IMG/VR virus record: IMGVR_UViG_3300031391_000282
Span: 1-28,903 of that record
Length of the DNA stretch: 28,903 bases
Reading direction: 5' to 3' (one strand)
Origin: a virus
Position 1 is the first letter of the stretch, and each line of letters starts with the position of its first letter. The notes beneath the pieces were generated by a model that worked only from the letters and a program-made list of their open reading frames with translations, had not been told where the DNA came from and searched no databases. Of the stretch, positions 12,627 through 20,394 are shown one piece after another. A program made the position numbers and the translations under genes.

Positions 12627-12850
12627 GCAGACCCCCTGAATATTGCTCAATCAAGACCGTGGCAGAGCAGCTGGACTGCTCTGTCAGCACGGTCACAGAG
12701 TACACAAACAGGGGGCTCTTGCCGCAACCCTATAAAAAGGGCAGCCTGACACGGTGGCGGTGGTCAGAGATCGAGGACGCAATGAACAACACAGCAGCGG
12801 CGGAACAATCAGAACAGGATCCGATCCTGCGCGCCATAAATGGCGGCTGA
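12623..12850 (+). CDS. xis: Excisionase-like HTH protein (MerR/HTH_17 type)
   Basis: A 75-residue protein with a winged helix-turn-helix: YCSIKTVAEQLDCSVSTVTE (recognition helix around 20-30), then TNRGLLPQPYKKG and TRWRWSEIEDAM. This is the AlpA/HTH_17-type fold used by phage excisionases (recombination directionality factors). It immediately precedes and overlaps the integrase gene by 11 bases, the classic xis-int arrangement, which is the basis for the symbol. Its ATG overlaps the previous stop as ATGA. A transcription regulator is the alternative. Confidence 0.75.
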   Translation: MSRPPEYCSIKTVAEQLDCSVSTVTEYTNRGLLPQPYKKGSLTRWRWSEIEDAMNNTAAAEQSEQDPILRAINGG

Positions 12851-13937
12851 CATTCACCTAGAGCGATACGTCCAGCGAAAGCTAAGCCGCGGTCGCGAGC
12901 ATTTTTACTTCAGGGTCGTGCGCAAGGGCGCGCCAGAGTTCAGGCGACCGCTCCCCCATCCGTTCGAAGCTGAATATCGCACCCGCTACGATCAGGCCCA
13001 CGCAGAATGCTTTGGTAATGCGCCTATGGACCTGTCAGACTCTTTTGGCTTTTCAGCTTTGATCAAAAGACACAAAGCGCACCCCAAGTACCAAGGGCTT
13101 TCAAAAGACAGCAAGCTGTTGCGTGATCTGGCTTGTGATCTCATTCTTTCTAAATTCGGCGCTTTCTCTCCGGCCGACATCAGACCTCTGCACATGCAAG
13201 CGCTGTATGACAAGCTGGCCAGCCGACCCGCAACTGCTAACCGACGCATGGATGACATGTCGGCCCTCTTTTCGTGGGGCCGCACGCGCGGCTTTTGTGA
13301 CACAAACCCCTGCGCCCGGATCGAGCGCGTGAAAGGCGGCACAGGGTACGAGCCATGGCCGGAATGGGCGCTTGAAAAGCTGTTCACCGAAGGCCAGCCG
13401 CATGTGGTGCAGGCTGCGCTTGTCGCGATCTACACCGGCCAGCGGCGCGGAGACTGCCTGACGCAGCTGCGCCCGTCTCAGGTGTCCGATGGCATATGGA
13501 CAGTGCGCCAAGGCAAGACAGGCACACCGGTGCCGGTGCCCCTGCACCCGGTCGTCATGGCGATGCTGGATGCACACAACGAGTCGATGCGCCACGCGGG
13601 CCGTATTGATCCCAATGCACCGGTCCTGAAGACATCGCACGGCAGGCCATGGAAGACGGGGTTCGGAGCAACCTGGGGGAAAGAGATGGAGAGGCTGAGG
13701 TTGCACAATGTGGAGCCGAGCCTGACCTTCCACGGGTTCCGAACCACAAATGCGACGATGATCGCCAGTGCTGTCGCCAAGAGCCCGGACCTTTACGGAG
13801 GCATCGAGCGCGTCCAGTCTATGCTGGGCCATCTATCAAAGCGCATGTCAGAGCACTACGCGCGGCGCGCGGTGACTGAGCACACGAATGCCGAAACGAT
13901 CATGCTGCTGCCGACTTTTGGGAACCAGACAAATTGA
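12840..13937 (+). CDS. int: Tyrosine-type phage integrase
   Basis: A 365-residue site-specific recombinase. Residues 1-60 are an arm-binding-like basic N-terminal domain, about 65-165 a core-binding domain (SAM-like), and 170-350 the catalytic domain. Catalytic residues are visible: Arg202 (YTGQRRGD), Lys226 (GKTGTP), His298 and Arg301 (HGFR), His331 (LGH) and nucleophile Tyr340 (HYARR). It integrates and, with the upstream excisionase, excises the phage. The att region with tRNA 3'-end sequence begins about 65 bases past its stop. It is the last gene of a repressor-controlled operon, so transcription from the promoter at 9684 should accompany induction; no separate promoter was identified. 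Confidence 0.95.
   Translation: MAADIHLERYVQRKLSRGREHFYFRVVRKGAPEFRRPLPHPFEAEYRTRYDQAHAECFGNAPMDLSDSFGFSALIKRHKAHPKYQGLSKDSKLLRDLACDLILSKFGAFSPADIRPLHMQALYDKLASRPATANRRMDDMSALFSWGRTRGFCDTNPCARIERVKGGTGYEPWPEWALEKLFTEGQPHVVQAALVAIYTGQRRGDCLTQLRPSQVSDGIWTVRQGKTGTPVPVPLHPVVMAMLDAHNESMRHAGRIDPNAPVLKTSHGRPWKTGFGATWGKEMERLRLHNVEPSLTFHGFRTTNATMIASAVAKSPDLYGGIERVQSMLGHLSKRMSEHYARRAVTEHTNAETIMLLPTFGNQTN
13918..13933 (+). repeat. TTGGGAACCAGA repeat, copy 1 (putative integrase arm site)
   Basis: TTGGGAACCAGACAAA, within the last codons of int. It is repeated at 13939-13955 with one inserted base, and its core TTGGGAACCA recurs at 14146-14155, flanking the tRNA-like core. Such flanking repeats are expected for integrase arm binding. 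Confidence 0.4.
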
Positions 13938-13938
13938 A

Positions 13939-13955
13939 TTGGGAACCAGAACAAA
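13939..13955 (+). repeat. TTGGGAACCAGA repeat, copy 2 (putative integrase arm site)
   Basis: TTGGGAACCAGAACAAA, 21 bases after copy 1 (two helical turns), just beyond the int stop codon. Confidence 0.4.
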
Positions 13956-14003
13956 CGGAAACCAAAAGCAAGAGCAAAATCGTTATATAATTAAGGGAGT
14001 TTA

Positions 14004-14052
14004 TGGTGGGTCGTGAGAGACTCGAACTCCCGACATCTTCGGTGTAAACGAG
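14004..14052 (-). other. att core: 3' half of tRNA-Val(UAC)
   Basis: Read on the minus strand: anticodon loop TTTACAC (anticodon TAC), 3' anticodon stem starting CGAAG, variable loop, a perfect T-arm (GGGAG TTCGAGT CTCTC), acceptor strand ACGACCC, discriminator A and CCA. Similarity to a tRNA stops just before the anticodon loop, and no 5' half is present. It is thus not a gene but the segment of a host tRNA copied in the phage attachment site, as is usual for tyrosine integrases. Confidence 0.8.
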
Positions 14053-14170
14053 CCTGACTTTGACCTAACACGCTGTCGTATATTGCAAAGCGCTTCCCAC
14101 TGTAAAGAGCAATACTGAGGTATTTACCTACTGATTTAGGCCACTTTGGGAACCATCGTAGCACCATCAG

Positions 14171-14193
14171 TTCGATTCCAGGGTCGCCCACCA
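14171..14193 (+). other. Second tRNA 3'-end fragment
   Basis: TTCGATT (T-loop), CCAGG (T-stem), GTCGCCC (acceptor), A and CCA follow tRNA geometry exactly. The upstream bases (ACCATCAG) cannot form the other T-stem strand, so only the end of a tRNA is present. It is a different tRNA from the Val fragment and points in the opposite direction. A remnant or alternative attachment core is possible. Confidence 0.5.
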
Positions 14194-14302
14194 TTTCCGC
14201 AAATTATTAAGCGTTTTCAATGGCGCAATGTCCCGCAGATCGTGAATAAGCTCTAAATCATATCAATAGGTTACTGCACGCTTGTCCCGCAGAACAGCTA
14301 AC

Positions 14303-14334
14303 AAAAAAGCCCGCCCTGACTTAACAGAGCAGGC
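14303..14334 (-). terminator. Late-operon intrinsic terminator
   Basis: On the minus strand GCCTGCTCTG pairs with CAGGGCGGGC (10 bp with two G-T pairs, hexaloop TTAAGT), followed by six T residues. It lies about 100 bases past the last spike gene and ends the leftward structural/lysis transcript before it can run into the att/int region. Confidence 0.9.
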
Positions 14335-14432
14335 AAGGTGTTTGCACAGGCAAGTGCGGTGTAAATAGGTAACTGTATTATGGACCTTTCTTTAGTTTAG
14401 GAAAATGCGGCGCACCCCGCCGCCGGGTCGTT

Positions 14433-16898
14433 TTAGCCACTCAGCCAGGATGGGCCTTGCGGTGCAATGGCTGGATCTCTGTAAAACCGCGCCTCGCTGG
14501 CAACCCCAAGTCGAGGGTCATTAAAAGTGGGTGCGGTGTAGATATTTGGTAGCAGAGTAGGCACGATACTCGCATTTTCTTCAAGCACCAGATTGCCCAC
14601 CAGCGTCCAAGGGTTTCGAGGCGCTCCGTCAAGTGCGAAATCTGACAGAAGGCTATCTGACATAATCGCACTGGACGCTTCCTGTAGCCGTATCTTGTTT
14701 GTGCTCAAACCTGTTAATGGGTTTGATAGTGTGGGGTCCGGCAAAAATGCACATCGGCGGATTTCCCCGAGAAAGCCGGGGGCGTTTAAAGCGTTCACCA
14801 GCGTGACGACGAACAGACTGTCCTCGATCAACCAATCGACTGCCCAAAGGTTTGGCGGGTCTTGATCGTCATAGCTGCCAGCGCTGCCCATGTTTAGCTG
14901 AATACCTTGAACACCGGGCTGCTGCATGCCGTTCATGAACAGGTCCTTGACCCACACGCGGTGACCTACTGAGCGGCCGGAGTTTGCAATCGACTGCATC
15001 ATATCTTGATGTTCTGACTGCTTTGAGTTGAGAAACGGTACATCTGTCGCCCGATCACCCACGCGATGTCCATGTACAACGCAATCGAAAGCCTGCTCAA
15101 ATCTGAGCTGGTCTGTGCGGGTCTGGTTTGCGCTTGTGTTGAACAGCCCCACACATGGACCTGCCAAGGAGAAGGGGAAGACGGACCCCTCAACATGGGT
15201 GTCCTGAATGATACCAAACCCTTGCAAGTTGAAACCCGCGCCGTAAGCGGTTGTTGCCCATCGGCCTGTTGTCGGGAGAGTTCCCGTAGAAGCGTAGATA
15301 GGTTTACCATTCTCACCTTCACGGGTGAACCATACGTCTGCATCACCGTTTGACCCTATCTCTGTTTCGTTGGTCAAGTCCGTGACAAACCCGCGAGAAA
15401 GGCAGTTTGTCCATCGGTTAAAACTGGGTGGTATTGGGAAGTGATCTATTTCAGAAATGAGTGTTTTCGAGCGCATGTCTGGCCGTGACCTGTCGCTCAG
15501 GCTATTAGTGTTATCAATGCCCGTCAGGTCCACCCGCTCAAATACAACCTTTTCAAACCATATGCCGAAGCTTCTGTTTAAAACGACTACGTTGCGGATG
15601 CGTGCCTCACCCGTTGCAGGCCCCATGATTATGACCGGCTTGTCATGGTCTCGGCCTACCTCGAAAATATTCCCCATCGCCGTATAAATACCATCTGTAA
15701 GCTGCACGACGGTGGGGCCGTTTTGATTGAGGCTGATTGCGCCCCAAAGGTTATTCCCAGCCAGTGCTGGTGTAATGACCTGCGGCGCTGCTCGGTCGAT
15801 AGATCCAATGGTGATAGGGACAGTGACTGTTACCGACTGACCTTGGCCGTCTGTCACGGTCGCAACAACACTCTGCTGCACGCCTGACCCCGACGCAATT
15901 CCTGCAAGCAGGCCGTTTGGCCCTTGATCCAGCCACGCAGGCTTTTGCGTCACGATACAAGTATATGGCTCTGTACCACCCGCCACGTAGCTCACAGGGC
16001 CGACGACTTGCGCGTGCCCCTCTTCGAGCAAAATTGTAGGCGGTGTTGTTTTTAGACGCAGCGGGGTGGCCTCTTGCGCGTAGGCAAAAAACTGGATCAC
16101 GGCAAAGGTCTGCATCCCGTTGCGTATGCCACGCACTTGCAGGGTGTCCTCAAGGCCCTCTGCTGCCGACTGAGGCAAGGCAATCCCGTCCAGCGGGTTG
16201 AGCACGAGAACACTGCCCCGCGTTGTCGCCCTGTAGTTTGCAGGCGAGGAGACGATTTCCAAGGCTGTAATCGGCGGATCAAATGATGATGCAAAATCAA
16301 GCTCGGTTGCGACACCCTCAGACGTGAGGACCGAAAACTGGTAGGGCCGTTCTGCGCGCAGCACAGGCGTTTGTCCGCTTGCTGTGGTGTCCAGAATTTG
16401 CAGCTTGTAGAGGGTCAGCGCCCACAGGTCCGTGCGCCGCTCAAAAATGATGCGAAGCTGTGTTGCGCCCGCAGGCTTGGTGGCGACGTAGCTGCTCACC
16501 CCGGTTTCCTGATTAGAAATATTATCAGATCGAACTCCCACAAGATCGCCGGAGAAATTAAGCCACTCAACATAGGTTCGCAGTACCGGGGTGCCGGTTG
16601 CGCCCGAAGCCGCATGATCGACCCCTTGCATGAGCCAGTATATTTCAACCTCGTTCCCGCTCACAGCCCGCGTGATGGATTGCTGAATGATACCAGTCTG
16701 GCCTTGCCCGAAATACATGGCTCCCACGCTGTCTGCGCCAAGGCTGGCGTCGTTCTCATCATATGCCTGTGCAATATGGCTCCAAGCTGTCGGAGCGTCA
16801 AAATCCGCGCTTCGATTTGAGGCGAAATCGTTGACGTAGATTTCAGCCGCAGAAGCGCCCGGTGTGCGGACTGTTGTTGAGAAGTTTAAGGTGATCAT
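14433..16898 (-). CDS. Tailspike-like protein with Ig-like and beta-helix regions
   Basis: An 821-residue beta-rich protein. Residues 1-175 look like a beta-sandwich/carbohydrate-binding module (repeated aromatic-rich strands; YVEWLNFSGDLVGVRSDNIS). About 280-365 form a putative Ig/cadherin-like domain (GTEPYTCIVTQKPAWLDQGP, VVATVTDGQGQSVTVTVPIT). From about 375 onwards are short strands with stacked turns (QLTDGIYTAMGNIFEVGRDH, RNVVVLNRSFGIWFEKVVF), as in right-handed beta-helix tailspikes that bind or degrade surface polysaccharide. No catalytic residues can be assigned. The start overlaps the preceding stop as ATGA (16898-16895); it is the last gene of the late operon. Probable host-recognition protein. 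Confidence 0.65.
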   Translation of the reverse strand: MITLNFSTTVRTPGASAAEIYVNDFASNRSADFDAPTAWSHIAQAYDENDASLGADSVGAMYFGQGQTGIIQQSITRAVSGNEVEIYWLMQGVDHAASGATGTPVLRTYVEWLNFSGDLVGVRSDNISNQETGVSSYVATKPAGATQLRIIFERRTDLWALTLYKLQILDTTASGQTPVLRAERPYQFSVLTSEGVATELDFASSFDPPITALEIVSSPANYRATTRGSVLVLNPLDGIALPQSAAEGLEDTLQVRGIRNGMQTFAVIQFFAYAQEATPLRLKTTPPTILLEEGHAQVVGPVSYVAGGTEPYTCIVTQKPAWLDQGPNGLLAGIASGSGVQQSVVATVTDGQGQSVTVTVPITIGSIDRAAPQVITPALAGNNLWGAISLNQNGPTVVQLTDGIYTAMGNIFEVGRDHDKPVIIMGPATGEARIRNVVVLNRSFGIWFEKVVFERVDLTGIDNTNSLSDRSRPDMRSKTLISEIDHFPIPPSFNRWTNCLSRGFVTDLTNETEIGSNGDADVWFTREGENGKPIYASTGTLPTTGRWATTAYGAGFNLQGFGIIQDTHVEGSVFPFSLAGPCVGLFNTSANQTRTDQLRFEQAFDCVVHGHRVGDRATDVPFLNSKQSEHQDMMQSIANSGRSVGHRVWVKDLFMNGMQQPGVQGIQLNMGSAGSYDDQDPPNLWAVDWLIEDSLFVVTLVNALNAPGFLGEIRRCAFLPDPTLSNPLTGLSTNKIRLQEASSAIMSDSLLSDFALDGAPRNPWTLVGNLVLEENASIVPTLLPNIYTAPTFNDPRLGVASEARFYRDPAIAPQGPSWLSG

Positions 16899-17980
16899 AA
16901 GAAGCTCCCGTTTACCGTAAAGCCCGAAAGGCTGCCAAGGTTGCTGCCCGACTGCCAAGCATCTCTGTCGCCCGTCATGTAGAATAACGGCTGTGAGCCT
17001 GTCACGCCGGAACCATTTGCACCGATCTCCGTCGCGTCGAACCGATTGCGGTTTGAGGCTTGTGAAAAGTCAATCACACTGGAGGGCCGGTCAAAATAGA
17101 GAAAGTTGATTGCCCCGTTGAATATGCGGCCCCGCTGATTGTCGCTCTCAAGAATACTGAAAACACCGGCTGCATCAAAATCAGGAATAAGGTTTTGCCC
17201 CCATGTTTGACTTGTCAACTCCGTAGCTACTCCGTCCACATAAAGCTGCACTCCTGCGGCGAAGGTTGCGGCGCTTAAGTCAACCGCCATGATGAATCGT
17301 GACATTTGCGGACCGGTGCTTGGAACGATAGTCGCCCTCCCGCCAAAGTCACTCGTGACCCCACCACGAAACTGCCCGTTGCTGTCAGTGTAGATAAATT
17401 CAAAATCCACCACTGAGTTCCAGGTTAGCAGCGTGTGGAATGAAGCGGCATCCGGTGTTCGGAGCAATTCACCAGCTATAATAATGCGCGGGTTTGAGGG
17501 GTTCCCCATCGACCCACTGCGGGTCCAGTATGCACCCTTGTCGGCAATCAGCGTCGTGTAGGCGTTTGCCGCGATTGCAGCAGAACCCAAGCTGATAACC
17601 GCTGCAAGATTTCCGCCTGTGTCTTGCGCGGTCAGCCAGAAATAATACGTCCCGACCGCTGTGATATCCAGCTCAACGCTATCCGTGTTGGCACCGCTCT
17701 CGGCCTGAAAGGAGGCGGAGGCGACCCCGGTGACAGACGTGTGATCCTGCCCCGCTACTACCTGCGCGGGCGAGGGCATAGTGTTTTGCGTGGTCGCCAC
17801 GACATAGACGGTGCCCGCTCTGCTCAGTGTCAGGGAGACATTAGCGGTCCCGCCTACAAAGCTGCCTGCCGTGTGGTCAAGGATCTCTATAGGGTCCAGA
17901 AGGTCGAGAGAGGTCGTGCCGAGTAACTGGGAACTCGTCAGCCGAGATCCGATCAGGGGTGACGACGTGAGCCTGCTCAT
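16895..17980 (-). CDS. Fibre/spike-like virion protein with LamG-like domain
   Basis: A 361-residue beta-rich protein. Residues about 30-140 look like an Ig-like domain of the type predicted in phage surface proteins (GTVYVVATTQNTMPSPAQVV, DITAVGTYYFWLTAQDTGGN). The C-terminal 220 residues (DLSAATFAAGVQLYVDGVAT, INFLYFDRP) have the pattern of a concanavalin/LamG sandwich, which binds carbohydrate. The ATG at 17980 overlaps the previous stop as ATGA; an in-frame upstream extension is less likely. It lies between two other putative fibre components and is presumably a receptor-binding or decoration protein. Confidence 0.6.
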   Translation of the reverse strand: MSRLTSSPLIGSRLTSSQLLGTTSLDLLDPIEILDHTAGSFVGGTANVSLTLSRAGTVYVVATTQNTMPSPAQVVAGQDHTSVTGVASASFQAESGANTDSVELDITAVGTYYFWLTAQDTGGNLAAVISLGSAAIAANAYTTLIADKGAYWTRSGSMGNPSNPRIIIAGELLRTPDAASFHTLLTWNSVVDFEFIYTDSNGQFRGGVTSDFGGRATIVPSTGPQMSRFIMAVDLSAATFAAGVQLYVDGVATELTSQTWGQNLIPDFDAAGVFSILESDNQRGRIFNGAINFLYFDRPSSVIDFSQASNRNRFDATEIGANGSGVTGSQPLFYMTGDRDAWQSGSNLGSLSGFTVNGSFL

Positions 17981-18255
17981 GCCGGGTCCGATGCGTAAAC
18001 GGTCAAAACTGTGCCCGCTGGAGCCTTGATCCAATACCGTTGGCCATCAGAAATTTCGCTGGAATGCTGAAAAACATCGTAGCTGATGAAATCAGCGTAA
18101 TGCCCGCGAAACGCTGCTGGAATTGCGTCAGACGTTGGCCGGAAAGCGTATTCAAAACGCCCGATCGCTGAGACCAGAACGGTGCCGCCTATAGCGATGA
18201 GCGTCCATGTGCCGTCTGCCGTGAGTGCCTCACTTGAATTTGCTGTTACAGGCAT
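17977..18255 (-). CDS. Small virion-associated protein
   Basis: A 92-residue protein beginning MPVTANSSEALTADGTWTLI, with a compact beta-rich pattern and a final VLTVYASDPA. Small proteins with this beginning occur near phage fibre genes, but no function is known to me. The ATG at 18255 has AAAGGA seven to nine bases upstream and removes an unlikely N-terminal extension. Coupled by ATGA to the next fibre gene. Confidence 0.6.
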   Translation of the reverse strand: MPVTANSSEALTADGTWTLIAIGGTVLVSAIGRFEYAFRPTSDAIPAAFRGHYADFISYDVFQHSSEISDGQRYWIKAPAGTVLTVYASDPA

Positions 18256-18321
18256 CGTGCATTCCTTTCGTGGCTGCGCACTCCGGCGCATATTGTGTTA
18301 ATTTATAAATTTCGGTCGGAC

Positions 18322-18528
18322 CTAAAGGTCATCGCCCTTTTCGCAACGGGCCTTCACAAACAGCACAGGCGCGCCCAGATCTGCTGCTAAACCTTCCAGG
18401 TAGATCTCCAGCGGACGCTCCAGATCACGGCAAGCTTTTCGATCGAGATACGGCCCGCGCAGGTAGGGGCGGCACTCTGCGTCAGTCGGGCTGGTTTGAA
18501 GACAAAGTGTGACAAACAACATGAACAT
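18322..18528 (-). CDS. Small exported protein in the lysis region
   Basis: A 68-residue protein starting with a hydrophobic stretch (MFMLFVTLCLQTSPTDAEC) that looks like a short signal peptide or anchor, followed by a mature part with Arg/Asp/Glu and three more potential disulphide cysteines (AEC, RKAC, ARC). The ATG at 18528 has GGAGAA ten bases upstream. It follows the holin and may be a periplasmic lysis accessory (a spanin-like role is possible), but no lipobox or coiled-coil is evident. Confidence 0.55.
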   Translation of the reverse strand: MFMLFVTLCLQTSPTDAECRPYLRGPYLDRKACRDLERPLEIYLEGLAADLGAPVLFVKARCEKGDDL

Positions 18529-18619
18529 CAGAGTTTTCTCCAGTGGATTGTCAGATTGGAAAAAGACCAAAGGTGCGCCAAACTGGATTTATCGGCGCAA
18601 CCCACCAGCCAAAATGGTA

Positions 18620-18991
18620 TTATTTGGTCGAGGTTTGCTGCCCAATTTTAGCCATCGCCTCACGGCTGTACCGTTCAATCAGTCGGTCCAGCACACCATC
18701 ACCCGGCGTCAGCGCCGTCAGCGCGTCTGGCACACTCTCTCGAAGGTGGTTCATGACATGCGCGCGCAGCATCTGCCCACTCTGCCCGGCGTTGCCTTGC
18801 AGCGCACTCTCCACAGCAGTCAGGATACCTTGGTGAAGCGCCCGCTGGTGCTTCTCCTCGATCCTGATACCGGTTGCGGCTTGGAACGCACCCACGGCCC
18901 GGTTCATGATCCACGTCAGCAGGATACCGAAGATCGTGAGGATGCCGGTTTGCACCTGATCGTTGGCCAGCAGGCCGGTCAGAAATTCCAT
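18620..18991 (-). CDS. Holin, LL-H superfamily 6-like
   Basis: A 123-residue protein with a short N-terminal head, one membrane span (TGILTIFGILLTWIMNRAV, about 14-33) and a long charged helical tail. This is the layout of the phage holin LL-H type family, which has one N-terminal transmembrane helix and a cytoplasmic helical domain. Preceded by GAAAGGA seven bases before the ATG. It follows the endolysin gene and a tiny membrane-peptide gene, completing a lysis cassette. The call is based on topology and context rather than on a specific motif. Confidence 0.7.
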   Translation of the reverse strand: MEFLTGLLANDQVQTGILTIFGILLTWIMNRAVGAFQAATGIRIEEKHQRALHQGILTAVESALQGNAGQSGQMLRAHVMNHLRESVPDALTALTPGDGVLDRLIERYSREAMAKIGQQTSTK

Positions 18992-19009
18992 GTCGTGTCC
19001 TTTCGAGGG

Positions 19010-19081
19010 TTAGTCGCGCGTCAGCGCTAAGATCGTCACCACCACGGCAGCGATCAGAATGAGAAAATCGACAGCCGTCAT
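19010..19081 (-). CDS. 23-residue membrane peptide coupled to endolysin
   Basis: ATG overlaps the endolysin stop as ATGA (19081-19078). The peptide starts MTAVDFLILIAAVVVTILAL and ends with a short charged tail (TRD), enough for one membrane span. It lies between endolysin and holin. This position and composition suggest a small lysis-regulating peptide (a pinholin- or antiholin-like role), which remains inference. Too short for ordinary gene finders. Confidence 0.5.
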   Translation of the reverse strand: MTAVDFLILIAAVVVTILALTRD

Positions 19082-19905
19082 GTGACTGCCCGGTCCGTCC
19101 AGTCGCGGTCGACCACCTCGAAGCCGGGGCACAGCTTGGCGGCCACCTCACGGTGCCCCATGAGCCGCCGCAGCGGTGTTTGCTTCGCGATCAGCTCGAT
19201 ATGTGCCTTGGTGCCGTCGAGGGTTGCCGGGGTGAAATAGGCCTCGGGCAGCGCGATGCGCGTGATGGTGCCGACCTCAATCATCAGGTGGTGATATACC
19301 CCGCGGTTGTAGCCGATCGCGCCTGCGCCGTAGCGCGCCCAGGGCCGCGCGTCGAAGCGCTCACCGTCCGGGCATGTGATCGAGTGATAGCCCGTATCTG
19401 ACCAGCCCCTTCCGCCCCTGCTCTCCGGGTCTGTGTGCATCCGGTGGACGGCCGAGATGATCTCGTTGTTGGTTTTGTAGACGTGCCAATCGCCCGGCAC
19501 CGCCGCGCAGTGGATCATGAAGCTGTTGATCACCGTGCCTGCAGATCCCTGCCGCATTGCCAGAGAATGGTCGATCTTTTGGATTAATGGCTTGGATGGC
19601 ACCAGCACTTCGGTTTCAGGGGCTGCGCTGGCGGCGTGCGCGCCATCGGCGTCAAGCAGGCCACGCAGCGCCGCGCGCGTGGCGGCTCCGTAAGTGCCCT
19701 CAATCCCCTCTTGCATGTAGCCAAGACCCTTGAGGCCACGGTGCAGCGTCTGGACGGCCCAGTCCGACTGGATAGCAGGCCCCTCGAGCAGCAGCGCGGC
19801 CACGGCAGCTCTGGTTTTTCCGCCCCACCAGCTGTCGATTATGCCAGGGTCAAATCCTAGCGAGCGTGTGCCCAGCTGGATCAGGCGGTGGGAGGGGTGC
19901 TGCAT
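19078..19905 (-). CDS. Endolysin: N-acetylmuramoyl-L-alanine amidase
   Basis: A 275-residue endolysin that would cleave the amide bond between muramic acid and peptide in peptidoglycan. Two weak peptidoglycan-binding-type repeats are seen at about 6-40 (GTRSLGFDPGIIDSWWGGKT) and 50-84 (LKGLGYMQEGIEGTYGAAT). A linker leads to an Amidase_2 domain (about 125-265) with zinc ligands His132 (MIHCA), His251 (GHRE) and Cys259 (KLCPGF); Lys257 and the GYHS segment match T7-lysozyme-type active-site positions. No signal peptide, so it depends on a holin. ATG at 19905 preceded by GGAG; a TTG twelve bases upstream is less likely. The stop is coupled by ATGA to the membrane peptide. Confidence 0.92.
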   Translation of the reverse strand: MQHPSHRLIQLGTRSLGFDPGIIDSWWGGKTRAAVAALLLEGPAIQSDWAVQTLHRGLKGLGYMQEGIEGTYGAATRAALRGLLDADGAHAASAAPETEVLVPSKPLIQKIDHSLAMRQGSAGTVINSFMIHCAAVPGDWHVYKTNNEIISAVHRMHTDPESRGGRGWSDTGYHSITCPDGERFDARPWARYGAGAIGYNRGVYHHLMIEVGTITRIALPEAYFTPATLDGTKAHIELIAKQTPLRRLMGHREVAAKLCPGFEVVDRDWTDRAVT

Positions 19906-19965
19906 AGGTTGCTCCAATGCTTGAGGCCCCGCGTGCGGGGCATGTCGGTCAAATTCTGAGAGATT

Positions 19966-20394
19966 TCAGTCTGTCGGAATTGGGTGAAGAACGGTGTGGA
20001 CTATATTAACCGGCCCGAGCTTGACCCGGCCAAGATGCCAGAACCACTGCGCGGACCAGCGGTATCCGGTCGGATCATTGAGGCAGTCAGAGGCCCAGGC
20101 AATTGACCAGGTTCTGACCGGCTCAGCGTTACCATACTGAAAAGGCCCGCCACGATCAGCGCAAGGATGGCCACCATTATGCGACTGCGTCAGAGGACGC
20201 ACCGTTTCGATGTAGGACAGCCACGGGCGCGGCATTCCGAGCGCGTCAAGCGGGAATGATCGAATTAACGCAACCTGCTCGCCCACAATGGTGACCGTCT
20301 GCGGCGCGTAGGCGATGCGCGACAGCGGCGCGGTCTGGAATATCAGCACGATCACAGTTGCCCATCCGATCCAGAGCACGGGCCTGCCTATCAT
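19966..20394 (-). CDS. Membrane-anchored protein of unknown function
   Basis: A 142-residue protein with an N-terminal membrane segment (PVLWIGWATVIVLIFQTAPL) and a probably periplasmic remainder containing two cysteines and several Trp (TWSIAWASDCLNDPTGYRWS). The ATG at 20394 overlaps the stop of the preceding small membrane protein as ATGA, so the two are a coupled pair. It is not recognised. Position before the endolysin gives lysis accessory or superinfection exclusion as options. Confidence 0.6.
   Translation of the reverse strand: MIGRPVLWIGWATVIVLIFQTAPLSRIAYAPQTVTIVGEQVALIRSFPLDALGMPRPWLSYIETVRPLTQSHNGGHPCADRGGPFQYGNAEPVRTWSIAWASDCLNDPTGYRWSAQWFWHLGRVKLGPVNIVHTVLHPIPTD

Larger units (their letters stand above)
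13938..14432. other. Attachment region between int and the late operon
   Basis: About 495 bases with no convincing gene. From left to right: TTGGGAACCA repeats, the reversed 3' half of a tRNA-Val (14004-14052), an AT-rich segment, a third TTGGGAACCA (14146-14155), a forward 23-base tRNA 3' end (14171-14193), near-repeats ATAGGTTACTG/ATAGGTAACTG about 100 bases apart, and the late-operon terminator (14303-14334). The content and place between int and tail genes fit attP of a lambda-like phage. Confidence 0.7.

Noticed and set aside
14004-14193. A complete or permuted tRNA gene
   Set aside because: Only 3' portions of two different tRNAs are present; no D-arm or 5' acceptor strand can be found on either strand.
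14193-14205. 13-mer ATTTCCGCAAATT shared with 7490-7502
   Set aside because: Several 13-mer matches are expected by chance in a window of this size, and the flanks are unrelated.
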